This document shows, one piece after another, positions 1 through 10,422 of a stretch of DNA of 64,000 bases. The stretch's first letter is position 1. Each line of letters begins with the position of its first letter. Source of the stretch: Thalassia testudinum (taxonomy: Eukaryota > Streptophyta > Magnoliopsida > Alismatales > Hydrocharitaceae); contig JAZHRO010000013.1 in assembly GCA_037157565.1 (NCBI GenBank), positions 81,089,501 to 81,153,500 of the forward strand. The letters run 5' to 3'. The translations under genes and the position numbers were made by a program. Under the pieces are notes generated by a model. The model had not been told where the DNA came from. It worked only from the letters and a program-made list of their open reading frames with translations, and ran no database searches.

Positions 1-453
1 GAAAACCACTGGTTGTGCATGCACACACACATCAATATATCATTAAGGGCACAACCCAGATAAAGGGCCCATTACATTCCAAAGCACATTCAAACCTAGC
101 CCTAAATAAAATAGAGTAGACGTTGGCCTTAAGGATTCGACTCGCTCTTCAGAGCCTAGAACGAGATTATTTTCGATTAGTCTATTTCTACTATTCAATC
201 TGATGTTTAGTTAGGGGAGCATAATCAAATGATCGTGGCTGGGGGGTACACTAGGAACTGGAGGCGCAAGTCGAAGGAAGAACCTTCTCCCCAGTCCCTT
301 CTTCTAATTGGTTGGATTGAACAGACAGAAGTAGATCAAATCGTTTCTTTATCTCAAGACGGGTTTTGGGAGTCTGTAGGTCTTTAGGCTAGCCCACTTA
401 AGGACATGTTTGATTGCTTGTATTGTAGGGCACCTTTCTTCCTCCCATCTCTC
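1..453 (+). other. Element A leader (non-coding)
   Basis: Aligns with 5420-5870 of element B and, more loosely, with 15770-16060 of E2. Shared landmarks are a start like TGGTTGTGCA (A and B), GTAGACGT, and a block near 228-305 containing GGTACACTAGGAACTGGAGG and the hairpin GAAGGAAGAACCTTC. I see no intact ORF. Packaging or translation control is a plausible role for such a conserved leader but is not shown. Confidence 0.6.
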
Positions 454-2120
454 AAGAATCCTTCCACATTTTATACGCATTCCACTCCTTCCCTCCTATT
501 TTGGGTTATCCTCAACATGACGATTATCCCGACTTGTAGTATAATCAACCATCAGTTACTTGGGATAACTCGGATTGGAGATACAGTTCCGGACCTCCAT
601 GTTTAGGGTCTAACCCTGAACACTATGATGGTGATTTCTATCCTTCTCAGGGCCACATCGATTATAGATTGTCACCCTTTCATGGACAACCTAATATGAT
701 CTACAATTAAGAATGATACACTGATTTTTACCCATCCTCTGATTACATTGCCTTTAGGTCATCACCACCTTTTAAACAATCTGAAATGACCTATTACCAG
801 GAAGGGTATAACGAATCTCAATTCGTTAACTCCTCTGCACTAATCCCAAACCCACCCAACCCTGAACCAACTCATTTGGTTCAGGGTAACCAAGTTCAAG
901 ATAAGGTTTTGGCTAACTTGAGGAATATCATACAATCTTTAGAAGTTCAGCCAATATCTTGCATTGAAAAATTGGAGCCCCTAATTGAGATGATTGATGA
1001 TTTGAACAAGTATTTGTTGCATTGGCTCAAGGATGTTAAGGATAAGAACCCAAGTGAGTTTCTACTTGGGAAGTTAGTGAAATTGAGAATGAGATTTGTG
1101 GTTGCTTTGGTTCAATCGTGGGATGATTCCCAGGATGAACTCCCTTCAGGAGAGCCAAGGTCAGAACTCGCTCAGGCACCTGTTGGGGGGGACACGTGTT
1201 ACGAGGCTGACCAGATTGAATTAGAGAAACCAATTAAGAATGATCTGATTTCTTCACCTGAAATCCCTAAGCTAGGGTATGAGGAAACGTATGTCTCCAT
1301 GGGCCAGAAAATGACAGATGATTTTGGGACATACATTAATACGGATTTGGATTTCTTTGATTGTGATGGTGAAGATTCAAGTTGCGAAGTCTCATGCGAG
1401 TTTACAGAACATAATTTCTTTGAGACGATTGAGCCTAAGGAATATGATAGATCATTTAATAGGCCAATAACTGAGAAAACTAATCTTATTGGGGCTCACA
1501 TTACGGATCCAGAATCGCATTTTCTGGAGGATTCAATCTAATGCCTTGATTGTCAGTTACACCCTATTGAGCTTATCGATGATTCTGTTTTTGAGATAAC
1601 TAGACCCAAGTCAATTTTGATTTAGCCACATCTTTTAGACTTGGAAATTTCAGATGGGGTGATTAATATGCTGGAGGTTCTGGAATTTGACATTCTGAAT
1701 GAGGAGGATAGGAGCTGGGAAATTTTAATTTGGGAAGCAAATTCCGGAGGAAATAGAAGACCGAGTCTAAGGGTTCCAATTCATCTGAAACCTTCAAACC
1801 AAAACCCTTATGACATTTGTTCTGAGGATGTTCAACCCAAGCATACATTCATTGATTATACTTTCGATATCGAATTCTCTGTAACCTGACTCTTTGGTCT
1901 TGGGTTGCATCCTCATAAAACGCAGGCCCGACCCTGCTTGCATACTGATTTTAGGTTTTGGGTAATTTTTATCCAGAACCTTAGATATTCTCGATTATGG
2001 GGTATGGGTCTGCATTACAATTTGGTCCACATTTGTGGACATCTGCTGGCAGGTCAGAGGTTTCTTCTTTTTTTTTTGATTCTGATCTGCACCTATGAAT
2101 TCTTTATTTCTCTTCTTTGA
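454..2120 (+). pseudogene. Decayed unrecognised ORF of element A
   Basis: I do not recognise this protein. Compared with the copy at 5871-7507 it reads as one ancestral frame now broken by stops and small indels. The longest open part is 786-1541 (251 aa), followed by 1641-1889 and 1905-2120. Order: a Tyr/Pro/Ser-rich N-terminus (motif EMTYYQ), a helical segment containing LRMRFVVALVQSWDDSQ, a long acidic stretch, a basic/hydrophobic piece with ILIWEAN and LRVPI, and a C-terminus with WVIFIQNL and WGMGL. No zinc knuckle, protease, RT or integrase residues are visible. The start codon seen in copy B is mutated here. The frame lies between the leader and the 3' UTR, where gag-pol sits in E2. 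It could be a highly diverged Gag-like or accessory protein; that is a guess. Both copies keep the same domain order, which suggests it was once expressed. Confidence 0.6.
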
Positions 2121-3514
2121 ATAGTGTGCCTAGCTGAAGGCACTAAATTTAGCATGTATACAATTTTTTTTTAGTTTTATCTCAGAGCGGACCCGACATT
2201 CACGCAATTCAGGTGCTTTCTACTCTATTCCACTTTGTTTTATATCTTTTAATACAATGAGGACATTGCATTGGATAAGCATGGGGGGGTGGATATTCAT
2301 CTCTGAATTTATTCATCAGCTCCATAGATTTGTTTTATTTTCTTTTATATATATTTAAAAAAAAAATTTGGAATTAGGAAAGAGAACTGGGTTTAAGAAA
2401 AATTTTCAATCTTAGGAAATATTACATTAGGATCTGAACACAATGACCCTTCAGGTCTTCAGACTTAATAAGCATGTGTATCCATTAAAATGTGGATTTA
2501 TTTTTCGAGTCATCGCCAACCTGAATTCTATTTTAATTCGAGTAAATAAGTTTGGGTGATAAGTACATGACTTAACAACCCGTCCTCTGATTTGAGGGAA
2601 CTTTAAGCCTAAAGCATCTACACACTATCTTGTCACTGACTCGTTAATCAGCGATTCTAATGGAAATTGGGTAGCTAATGAACCTTCTAGGGTGATATGG
2701 CTGGCAAGTTATCGTGGGTAACAGCCCATAGGTAGGTTGTCCAGAGCCCAGTCACTAGACCATTCTCTTTTTGCTACCTTTGGGTAAATCTTAGACCAGG
2801 GAAGCCACCTACTTAAGAAAAAAAAAAGAGACAAAGAAAGTCAAAAGGAAAAGAAAAAGAGAAAAGGAGAAAAGAAAAGAAAAGAAAGAAAACAAAAGAA
2901 ATAAGTCACACTTCGCCGCACGAGTATGGCTGGCAAGTTGTCGGTGGTAATAGCTCATCGACCAGTTGTCTAGAACTAAGCTCAATAAATGCACTGAAAA
3001 TTCCAAAAACACTTAGGAAGAAGCAGAGAAGTAGAATAAATCGGGGAGATATACATTCGATTCACCCTTGTGTTGACCCCATAAAAATAAAAGTAGGGAG
3101 AAAGCTACTGGTTGTAAAGATACACTTTCAGGCAGAATTCTCTTTTTAAGGTCACCTCGAGGCGTAGAAATCCGAAGTCCGTTTTAACTGCCGATTAACG
3201 AGTCTATCACACTCACAATAAGATGCTTAGAACTTAGGGTTCTCATCAAATCATGGGTGAGTTGAATGGCTGTAGAAAGACACTCTTAAACCTTAAAACT
3301 CGAAAATCTAAAAAAATTAGAAAAGAAGAAAAAGAGAAAAAGAAATTTTTCTTTGAATAAGGTGAGGGCTTGAAGTGATCTGCATTTTGGCAGATACCCG
3401 GGCACTGTTGTGTCTTTGAAAGTTTAGATCCTAAGTAAACATTTTCTTAATAATTGAAAATAACTCATGCCCAAATAATCCAACTTAATTCTTTTATAAA
3501 TAGCATATAGTTTT
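2121..3514 (+). other. Element A 3' UTR
   Basis: No credible gene. It contains a box at 2129-2153 that recurs after the last ORF of all five elements here. It also has an internal polypurine-like tract (GCATGGGGGGGTGG, 2279-2292), a duplicated unit of about 55 bp (2695-2750 and 2924-2980) around a purine tract (2815-2905), and conserved text such as GTGTTGACCCCATAAA near 3070. The same order recurs in B (7508-8944) and E2 (25950-27245), so the region is structured rather than random. Confidence 0.65.
2695..2980 (+). repeat. Duplicated 55-bp unit flanking a purine-rich tract (element A)
   Basis: Each unit begins about TATGGCTGGCAAGTT and ends about TTGTCCAGAGCCC or TTGTCTAGAACTAAG. Copy one is at 2695-2750 and copy two at 2924-2980, with about 90 nt of A/G-only sequence between them. 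Copy one contains TGGGTAACAGCCCA, which can fold as a short hairpin. Matching pairs are at 8161-8218/8363-8418 (B) and 26480-26535/26647-26702 (E2). Confidence 0.7.
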
Positions 3515-3549
3515 TTGCTAGGGACTAGCAAAAGATAGGTATGGGGGTG
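3515..3549 (+). promoter_or_regulatory. Polypurine tract with adjacent hairpin (element A)
   Basis: TTGCTAGGGACTAGCAA (3515-3531) is an inverted repeat with 7-bp arms and a 3-nt loop. It is followed by AAAGATAGGTATGGGGGTG, directly abutting the LTR start TGATGTAAACA. A purine run immediately before a 3' LTR is the plus-strand priming site in this class of element. Confidence 0.8.
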
Positions 3550-5287
3550 TGATGTAAACATGTTTACACTGCATAAGATGTCTATTTATGCATGTTCTTA
3601 AGCATAGAATTACATTGCATACTATAAATATTGCATAGCATGCATCATCTTGCATTTAGATTAGTTTGAATAAAATGGAGGTTAATTGTCTCCTTTTATG
3701 TTCAGAGATAGGAAAAATTTTTATCGGGGCCTCGGATCGAAGATCCAACTGTACAGATTTGATCAGGGCGATGATTGGAGTTCAACGACTCCAAGATCGC
3801 CCTAATCAGACATTTGTAGCATCAGATAGAGATCGAGGAACCCTAGAAAATCAAGGGCCAAGATGGTGTGAATCCACACTTCAAACGACAAATCCGATCG
3901 CACGGATGGATTTCAATCGACGAACGCAGTCTAATGGCGTGAAAATCGACTCAATCTGACAACCGTGGCACCATCTACATCATCCAAAAGATGGACGGCC
4001 AAGAAGGTGCCTTGTGGCGCCATCTCGGCTGCCCAACTGGCCACCCTCAACTTTTGAAGCCGCTAGCACCCACGCATCTCTGCCGTTGGATCAAGATCCA
4101 ACGGTTGAGAGTGCATCTCAACCGGTGCGCCCATTCTCTGAAGATTCATATGAAGAGCTGCCTCGACCGTTAGATCTCAATCCAACGGTCCTGATTGCAC
4201 GCGCATGAGTTAGCCCACTCGCTAATCCACATACGTAGCGCAGTGGGTAGAGCGCTCGCTCGTGATCGGGTGCGTGTTCGAGTCGCAGGAGGCAGGCGCT
4301 GAGGCGTGGAGGTGCGGGTGCGATTGACCACCCAATGGTGATCCAGCGGCCGTGATCGATCAATCGAGATGATGTGTCCATGCATGCCCACATGTAACGC
4401 GGGATCGTACGTTGACAATTGTCGCACCTCAACGCACTAGGTGTGCGTTGAGGCGCGACAGTTGTCAAATCTTGATGAACGTGGGTGGTGCGAGAGGTGA
4501 GCGGGTGACACACGTTGCCCAGGACTGGGGCTTTAGCGACGGTTTAATCCGTTACTAAAGACCCCTTATTTAATATTTTGAAATTGTAAAGACCAAATTG
4601 CCCTCACTCCTTGCAACTATAAAAGGAGACCCCCTCCATATGAAATGGGCATCCCTTCTTCTCTTCTCTCCCTCTCTAAAGCTCAAGAGAAGCTTGTCCC
4701 ACACCCAGGATGCTTCTCAAGAGATAAAGTCAAATTTTCATCCCCATTTCGAAAGTGGATCCCACGACGACGACGACGTGTTGTCCCATTCCTGTTCTTC
4801 CCGTTTCGTCCTCCTTCGTCCTGCTCCATTCCCCGTCTTCTAGGTGTTGTCCCGTCCAGCTCGTCCTCCGAGCGACCGTCGAGGAGGATAATTCTCTCCA
4901 TTCTTTTTAATGCTTTCTAGAGTAGATTTACTGCTTTCTAGTGTAATCGATTTCTGCTTTCTAGTCGTAATGTTTAGTGTAACGAACAATCTCTTTGATA
5001 ATGAATTCCATGTTCATTTTACATCTCTTTTTGGTTTTTATTTGTAATATTCTCTCTCTCTCTTCTATTTATTGTAAATAGATAGATAGTTTCTAATCAC
5101 TTAATCTGCTTCGTGATAAATAAAACAAACGTGTAGTTTTAATCAAACGTCCTCCTCCCTGAGTTCTACTCGAGATTTCTATTTCGGTACAAATTTTATT
5201 TGTTGAACACGAGTTCTTCGCTTTCAAACTACAACGACAGGTTTTTCAAAATCAAATACGTTAGCGTAGTAACTCGTAACTTCAACA
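3550..5287 (+). mobile_element. LTR of the A/B family (LTR1)
   Basis: Starts TGATGTAAACA after the polypurine tract and ends near ACTTCAACA, judged from the reversed copy that begins TGTTGAAGC at 62981. U3 holds GATC-centred palindromes (4083-4104), a tRNA-like A/B-box segment (4236-4284) and a hairpin with arms CTTTAGCGACGG and CCGTTACTAAAG (4531-4560). A TATA box TATAAAAG lies at 4618-4625. The CT-rich stretch near 5050 and the CTCCCTGAG module at 5155 mark the R/U5 part. It lies between internal regions A and B, so it can be the 3' LTR of A and the 5' LTR of B. Confidence 0.8.
4236..4288 (+). other. tRNA-like segment with Pol III A- and B-box matches in LTR1
   Basis: TAGCGCAGTGGGTAGAGCGC resembles a tRNA D-arm or A box, with a GCGC/GCGC stem. 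GTGTTCGAGTC, 38 bp downstream from start to start, resembles a B box. The anticodon and T stems do not pair well, so it is not a tRNA gene. It may be a captured tRNA-derived (SINE-like) fragment or chance similarity in GC-rich DNA. Confidence 0.45.
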
Positions 5288-5870
5288 CTCGTGTTTTCAA
5301 AATTTGGACTGTTCTACTAAACCTTGATTGAATATACATAAGATTAAACCCTAAAAGTTACTAAATAAGGTTAAACCCTAAAAGTCACATCATCAAATAA
5401 CCTTGTTTTTAAACCCTGGTTGTGCACGCACACACATTTTAACTGATCATTAAGGGCACAACCCATTTGAAGGGCCCATCACATTCCAAGAGCATGATCA
5501 TCCCAAGCCAAATTAAAACTGAGTAGACGTTGGCCTTAAAGATTGATTCACTCTTCGGGGCTCAGACTAAAATTTTTTTCGATTAATTTGCTTCTGCTGG
5601 TCCATCTGATGTCTAGCTAGGAGAGTAGCATCAAATGACTGCGGCTGGGGGGTACATTAGGAACCGGAGGTGCAAGCCAAAGGAAGAACGTTCTCCCCAA
5701 TCCTTCCTTCTAACTGGTTGGATTGACCGGATAAAAGTAGACTAAATCATTTATAATCTCAAGACGGGTCCTAGGAGTCTGTAGATCTTTAGGCTACCCA
5801 CATAAGGACAGGTTTGGTTGATTATACTGCAAGTCACCTTTCTCTATTCTATTTTCCCTCCTACTCCACA
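5288..5870 (+). other. Element B leader
   Basis: Non-coding. It carries a short direct repeat of TTAAACCCTAAAAGT near 5344-5385, then the conserved leader text (GTAGACGTTGGCCTTAAAG near 5524 and the GGTACATTAGGAACCGGAGG block at 5652-5671). No primer binding site is recognised. Confidence 0.55.
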
Positions 5871-7507
5871 ATGTATCCTTCCACATCTTTAACACATTTC
5901 CAATCCTACCCTCCTACCAACATGTATCCTCAAGATGATTACTATCCTGACATAACTTATGATTACCCATCCACTAGCTGGGATAACTTTGATTGGGGAT
6001 ATGAATCTAGACCTCAGTGTCTTGGGCCTAACCCTGGACAACAAGACTATGATTACTATCCTTCCCAGAGCTACAATGATTATAGATCTCCATCCTTTGA
6101 TGATCAACCTAACCAGATCTACAGCCATGAAGGATATGCTGATTATAACACCTACCCTCCCCAGTATTCCATTGAAAATAGGTCATCACCATTCTTTGAA
6201 CAACCTGAAATGACTTACTATCAGGGAGGGACCCGAGTACCCGTCATCCTGACTCCACTAGATTTAACCTGAACCCACCCAAACCTGAATCGAACTAGTC
6301 GATTCAGGTGAACCAGATCTAAGATAGGGTGTTGGCTAACTTGAGGAACACCATACAATCTTTAGAAGTCTAGCCAACACCATGCACTGAAGCATTGGAG
6401 CCTCTGCTAAAAATGATTGATGAGATGAATAGCTCTTTATTGGATTTGCTCCAAAGTGTTAGGGATAGGGACCTGGTTGAGTTTCTTCTTAGGAAATTAT
6501 CGAGGTTGAGGATGAAATTTGTGGTTGCCCTAATCAAATATTGGGATGATTCTCAAGATGAACCCCTTTCAGGAGAGCCAATGTCTAAACCCACTTAGGC
6601 GCCTATCGGGGGGGATACATATTCTGAGATTGGAGATGACCAGGTTGGGCTAGAGCAACCCTTTGAGGATGAATCAGGTTTCTCACCCGTGATCCTAGAG
6701 CTAGGGAATGACGAAAAATATGTCTCCACGGACCATGAAATGACATATGATTTTGAGACATATATAAATGAGGATCATGGATTCTTTGATTCTGAGGGTG
6801 AGGAATCTCTTAGTGAAGTCTCACTTAAGCTTAAGGAAGATGATTTTAGCGAGAGAAATGGACTCGAGGAGCATGACAAACCATTTGATAGCCCAGTCAT
6901 TGAAGATTTTGATTCGGTTGGGGCTAACGTGGAGGATTCGAATCCTCATTTACTTGATGATTCAATTAGTGACCCCATTCCTCATCTGTACCCTGAATAG
7001 CTGACTTCTGAGATCATTGAGCCCAAGTCAATCTTGATTCAGCCATGATTTCTGGACTTAGGAGAATCATTTAGGGTGAATGATATGCTAGAGGTCCCAG
7101 AGCCAGAGCCCTTGATGTTGGAAGATAGAATTGTTGAAATAAAAATTTGGGAGGCTAATTTTGAGGGAACTTTGATTTTGGATCTAAGGGTACCTATTGA
7201 CCTAAAACCACCTACTTTCTACCAGGACCATTACGATATCTTTCACGTGCAACCCAAGCTCGAAATAACTGATTATTTTTATGAGCTAGATGTTAAGTGT
7301 ACAACCGCACCTATTGAACCATCTTTACTCGTTGTTCGACACTTTGGTCTTGGGTTGTACACAACTAAACCGCAAGCCCGGCCTCGCAAACACAACCTTC
7401 AGTTCTGGGTGATTTTCATCCAGAACCTGAGAACCACTCAACCCTGGGGCATGGGTCTGCATCATAATTTGGTCCACATTAGTGGACATCTTCAGTTAGC
7501 GGGTTAG
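5871..7507 (+). pseudogene. Unrecognised ORF of element B, nearly full length but broken
   Basis: The best-preserved copy of the ORF also seen at 454-2120. The likely start is the ATG at 5871 (MYPSTSL). The frame shifts near 6225, then continues as 6395-6598, 6689-7000 and 7076-7507 in one frame separated by single stops. Features in order: Tyr/Asp/Pro-rich N-terminal 130 residues with repeated Y-D-Y and P-S-Q/D, a predicted helical segment containing LRMKFVVALIKYWDDSQ, an acidic Glu/Asp/Ser-rich middle, then IKIWEANF and LRVPIDLK, and an end with FWVIFIQNL and WGMGLHHNLVHISGH. No catalytic motif of a retroelement enzyme is present. The stop after LQLAG is CAG in copy A, so the ancestral protein may have been slightly longer. 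Function unknown. Its position argues for a protein of the element, not a captured host gene, but a captured gene cannot be excluded. Confidence 0.6.
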
Positions 7508-8979
7508 AGGATCAATATTTTTATTTTGATTCTGACCTACACTTGTGAATTCTCAATTTCTTCTTTGTATGTATATTATGCCTAGCTGAAGGCATTAAAC
7601 TTAGCACGTCTGTATACTCTCTTCTCTCTACGGAGCTAACCAGGATATCACGATATTCAAGTGATATTCTGTTTACTCTGCCCTTTTCATGTCTTTGTTT
7701 TGACAATGACATTGCATCATTTAGGCATGGGGGGTGGATAATTAATTCCTGAAATCATTCTGTTAACTTTGTAGAATTTCTTTTAGTTTCTTATAAAATG
7801 AAAAAAAATAATTGAAAATTTGAAAAGATATAAAAAGAAAGAAATTAGGAAAAGTGAACTTAGTCATTTGGAAGTTATTAACTTTAGGAAATGATACGAG
7901 AGGACCTAAACACTTAGACTCTTCAGGTCTTCGGGCTTAATTAGCCCGGGTGTTCACTCAAATGTGGACTTAGTCTCAAGTCCTCACTAATTAAGATTCA
8001 TTTTAAGTTGGTAAATAAATTGGGGTGATAAGTATACGACTTATCAACCCGCCCTTTAATTTAAGGGGACTTTAAGCCTAAGCATGTACACACTTTTTGC
8101 ACTGACTCACTTTTCTGTGGTTTCTTCAGAAATTGGGTAGCTAATGAACTATCTAGGGTGGTATGGTCAGCAAGTTGCTGGTGGTAATAGCTCATCGGTC
8201 GGTTGTCTAGAGCCTAGCCACAAGACCATTTTCGTTGTACTGCCCTTAGGTAAATCTTAGAGTAGGGAAGCCACCTACTTAAAAAAAAAGAAAGAAAGAA
8301 AAAGAAAAAGAAAAAAAAATAGAAAAAGGGGAATAAAAATAAAACCATACTTCACTGCATGAGTATGGCTAGCAAGTTGTCGTAGGTAACAGCCCATTGG
8401 CTGGTTGTCCAGAGCCCAACTCACAAAAATGCACAATAATTCCCAAAACACTTAAGGAAGAAGCGGGGAAGTAAAATAAATTGGGGAGATATACACTGGG
8501 TTCGCCAATGTGTTGACCCCATAAATAAAAGTAGGGAGAAAGCTACCGTTAGAAAAGATAAACCTCTTGGCAGGGTCACCTAGGGTTGTAGAAACCCGAA
8601 GTCCATTTTAACGGCTACCTAGTGAGTCTTTCACTATTTTCATAAGATGCTTAACACAGAGTCCTTTTCGAGTCTTGGGTGGGTCGGGTAGCTGTAAAAA
8701 GTTATCCCGGAACTCTCAAACTCCAAAAGTACAAAAAAATTAGAAAAGAAGAAAAATAAAAAAAATGTATCTTCCCTTTTTAAATAAGGCGAGGACTTGG
8801 GCAGTCTGCATTCTGACAGACACCCGGGTACTGTTGAGTTTTCGTAGTTTAGGACCTTAGTTGAAATTTTCTATTATTAATAAACGACTCAGGCCTAAGC
8901 AGTCTAATCCTAATTCTGCTTTTATACATACCATATAATTTAATTTTGCTAGGGACAAGAAAAAGATAGGCATGTGGGA
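7508..8979 (+). other. Element B 3' UTR and polypurine tract
   Basis: Same modules as A: the post-ORF box at 7581-7605, the internal purine tract GCATGGGGGGTGG near 7725, duplicated units (8161-8218 and 8363-8418) around an A/G tract (8281-8335), and a degenerate hairpin (TTTGCTAGGGACAAG) plus GATAGGCATGTGGGA just before the LTR at 8980. No gene. Confidence 0.65.
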
Positions 8980-10276
8980 TGATGTAAACACTTTTATTGA
9001 GGGTGAAATGCCTATTCATGCAAGTTCCTAGGTTTAGATTTGCATTTCTTGTTATAAATATTGCATAGCATGCATCATTCTACATTTAGAGTAGTTGTAT
9101 ATATTTTAGGTTAATTAGGTTCTTTTTATGGTCAGGAGAGATGAAGACTTTTTTCAGGGCCTCAGATGGATGATCGGACTGTATGGATCTGATTAGGATG
9201 ATGATTGGAGTCTAAGGCCTCTGAAATTGTCTTGATTGGAGAACCGTAGCATCGTACGAAGTCTGAAGAAGATCAACAGCCAGGGGGAAATGCTACATCC
9301 ATACGAGTTTCAGATGGAAAATCCGACCATACGGATGGATCCGGAGCGACGATCGTAGTCCAGCAACATGGGAATCATCTCGATGTGAGCACTGTGGCAC
9401 CCTCTACAAAAGAAAGAAGAATGGACGGCCCAGATGGTGCCACGTGACGCCATCCAGGCTACCCAACGTCGGCTAGAAGCAGCGTACCGTGCATAGCTGC
9501 AACCACGTATAGCAGCAATGCAGCTCATGCCAGCGCACGCGCACATTACGCGTGGAGCACGGGCGCGTGAAGCGCGTAGCATGCGATGCTCGTGCCAGCG
9601 AAGTGGGTGCAAGTGGATGATAGACGTGGATCTTCAGTGACGTAGGCCTTTAATGACACTTGCAGTTGTCACTAATGGTCCGTGCGCTCCAGCAAGAGGA
9701 ATTGAAGGGCGGATCTTCAGCGACAGCAGCAGTGACGTTTATGAACGTCAGTAATTACCCAGATGCGAATTTGTTCTTCCTCCACTATAAAAGGACCTAC
9801 CCACCACCATTCCAAACCATCTCTTCCTTTCATCACCTCACCACCTCCAAGGCTCTAGAGAGAGCTTGTCCCAAGCTTGGGATGCTCCTCTAGAGTAAAA
9901 CCAAATAGTTTTCCCTCCCTTTATCCCCATTCGTGGAGCATCCCGTGGCCGTCCTCTCACCGCCCTTTGAGAAGAAGATCCTCGCCGCATTGCCGTCCTG
10001 CCCCATCCTCCGTCCTCCTTCATCCTTCTCCTCACCATCTTCCTCCAGGTGACGTCAGAGTGAGTCATCCTCCGAGCAATCGTCGAGGGGGATTCTCTCA
10101 CCTCTTTCTATCTTCTTCGCTTTCATAGTGTAGTTTTCCTGCTTTCGTAGTTGTAACAAATAATTCTTCATGAATAGATGATTGTTTCTCTCTCTCTCTC
10201 TCTTTCTCCTTCTCTCTTATATATTTGTACAAGTAGATAAAGTTTTCGTCGACCTAATCTCTTGCTTGATAAAAAT
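8980..10276 (+). mobile_element. 3' LTR of element B (LTR2), truncated
   Basis: Starts TGATGTAAACA like LTR1 and shares its upstream block (near 9310-9390), a TATAAAAG box at 9786-9793, and the downstream CT-rich stretch (near 10182). Similarity with LTR1 stops near 10276, about where LTR1 reads GATAAATAAAACA, so the last part of U5 is missing and E0-derived DNA follows. Confidence 0.65.
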
Positions 10277-10422
10277 ACAAAAAAAAATAGAAAAGATAAA
10301 AATGACCAAAAACAAATAAAAGTAAAGCACAAATTCTTATAAAAATTAGATTTTCCAAAAATTTCATTTTCCAAAAAATTAAAGTTTTGCTAAGAGACTA
10401 GCAAAAGATAAGCATGAGGGCG
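10277..10422 (+). other. Remnant of the E0 internal region with its polypurine tract
   Basis: A-rich, non-coding. It ends TTTGCTAAGAGACTAGCAAA (10386-10405, hairpin) followed by AGATAAGCATGAGGGCG, the same hairpin-plus-purine arrangement found before the other 3' LTRs. The rest of the internal region is absent, cut off at the LTR2 junction. Confidence 0.6.

Larger units (their letters stand above)
1..5287 (+). mobile_element. Element A: non-autonomous LTR retrotransposon, 5' end outside the window
   Basis: Internal region (1-3549) followed by an LTR (3550-5287). It aligns block by block with element B (5288-10276): leader, unrecognised ORF, long 3' UTR, hairpin plus polypurine tract, then an LTR beginning TGATGTAAACA. 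No gag, protease, RT or integrase motif is readable in any frame. The leader and the 3' UTR resemble those of the gag-pol element E2, so A looks like a derivative that depends on Athila-type proteins in trans. The dependence is inference; the block similarity is visible directly. Confidence 0.75.
5288..10276 (+). mobile_element. Element B: non-autonomous LTR retrotransposon, internal region plus 3' LTR
   Basis: With LTR1 (3550-5287) this makes an LTR-internal-LTR unit of about 6.7 kb. The internal part is only 3.7 kb and encodes no recognisable gag or pol, just the unrecognised ORF at 5871-7507. No convincing primer binding site is visible right after LTR1; the text there (CTCGTGTTTTCAAAATTTGG) does not match tRNA-Asp as it does in E1, E2 and E3. 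A and B in direct tandem sharing one LTR suggest unequal recombination between elements or LTRs. Confidence 0.7.

Noticed and set aside
4236..4288. A functional tRNA gene
   Set aside because: A- and B-box matches exist, but no acceptor stem, anticodon stem or proper T stem can be drawn.
4598..4920. Overlapping open frames in LTR1, repeated in the inverse LTR at 63347-63680
   Set aside because: They lie across the TATA/R region of an LTR, occur in several frames at once and have low-complexity Ser/Arg content. Similarity between copies is explained by LTR homology.
9310..9612. 100-aa minus-strand frame
   Set aside because: It lies in the U3 of LTR2, rich in Arg/Ala/Cys from CG-rich palindromic DNA, and has no counterpart in LTR1.
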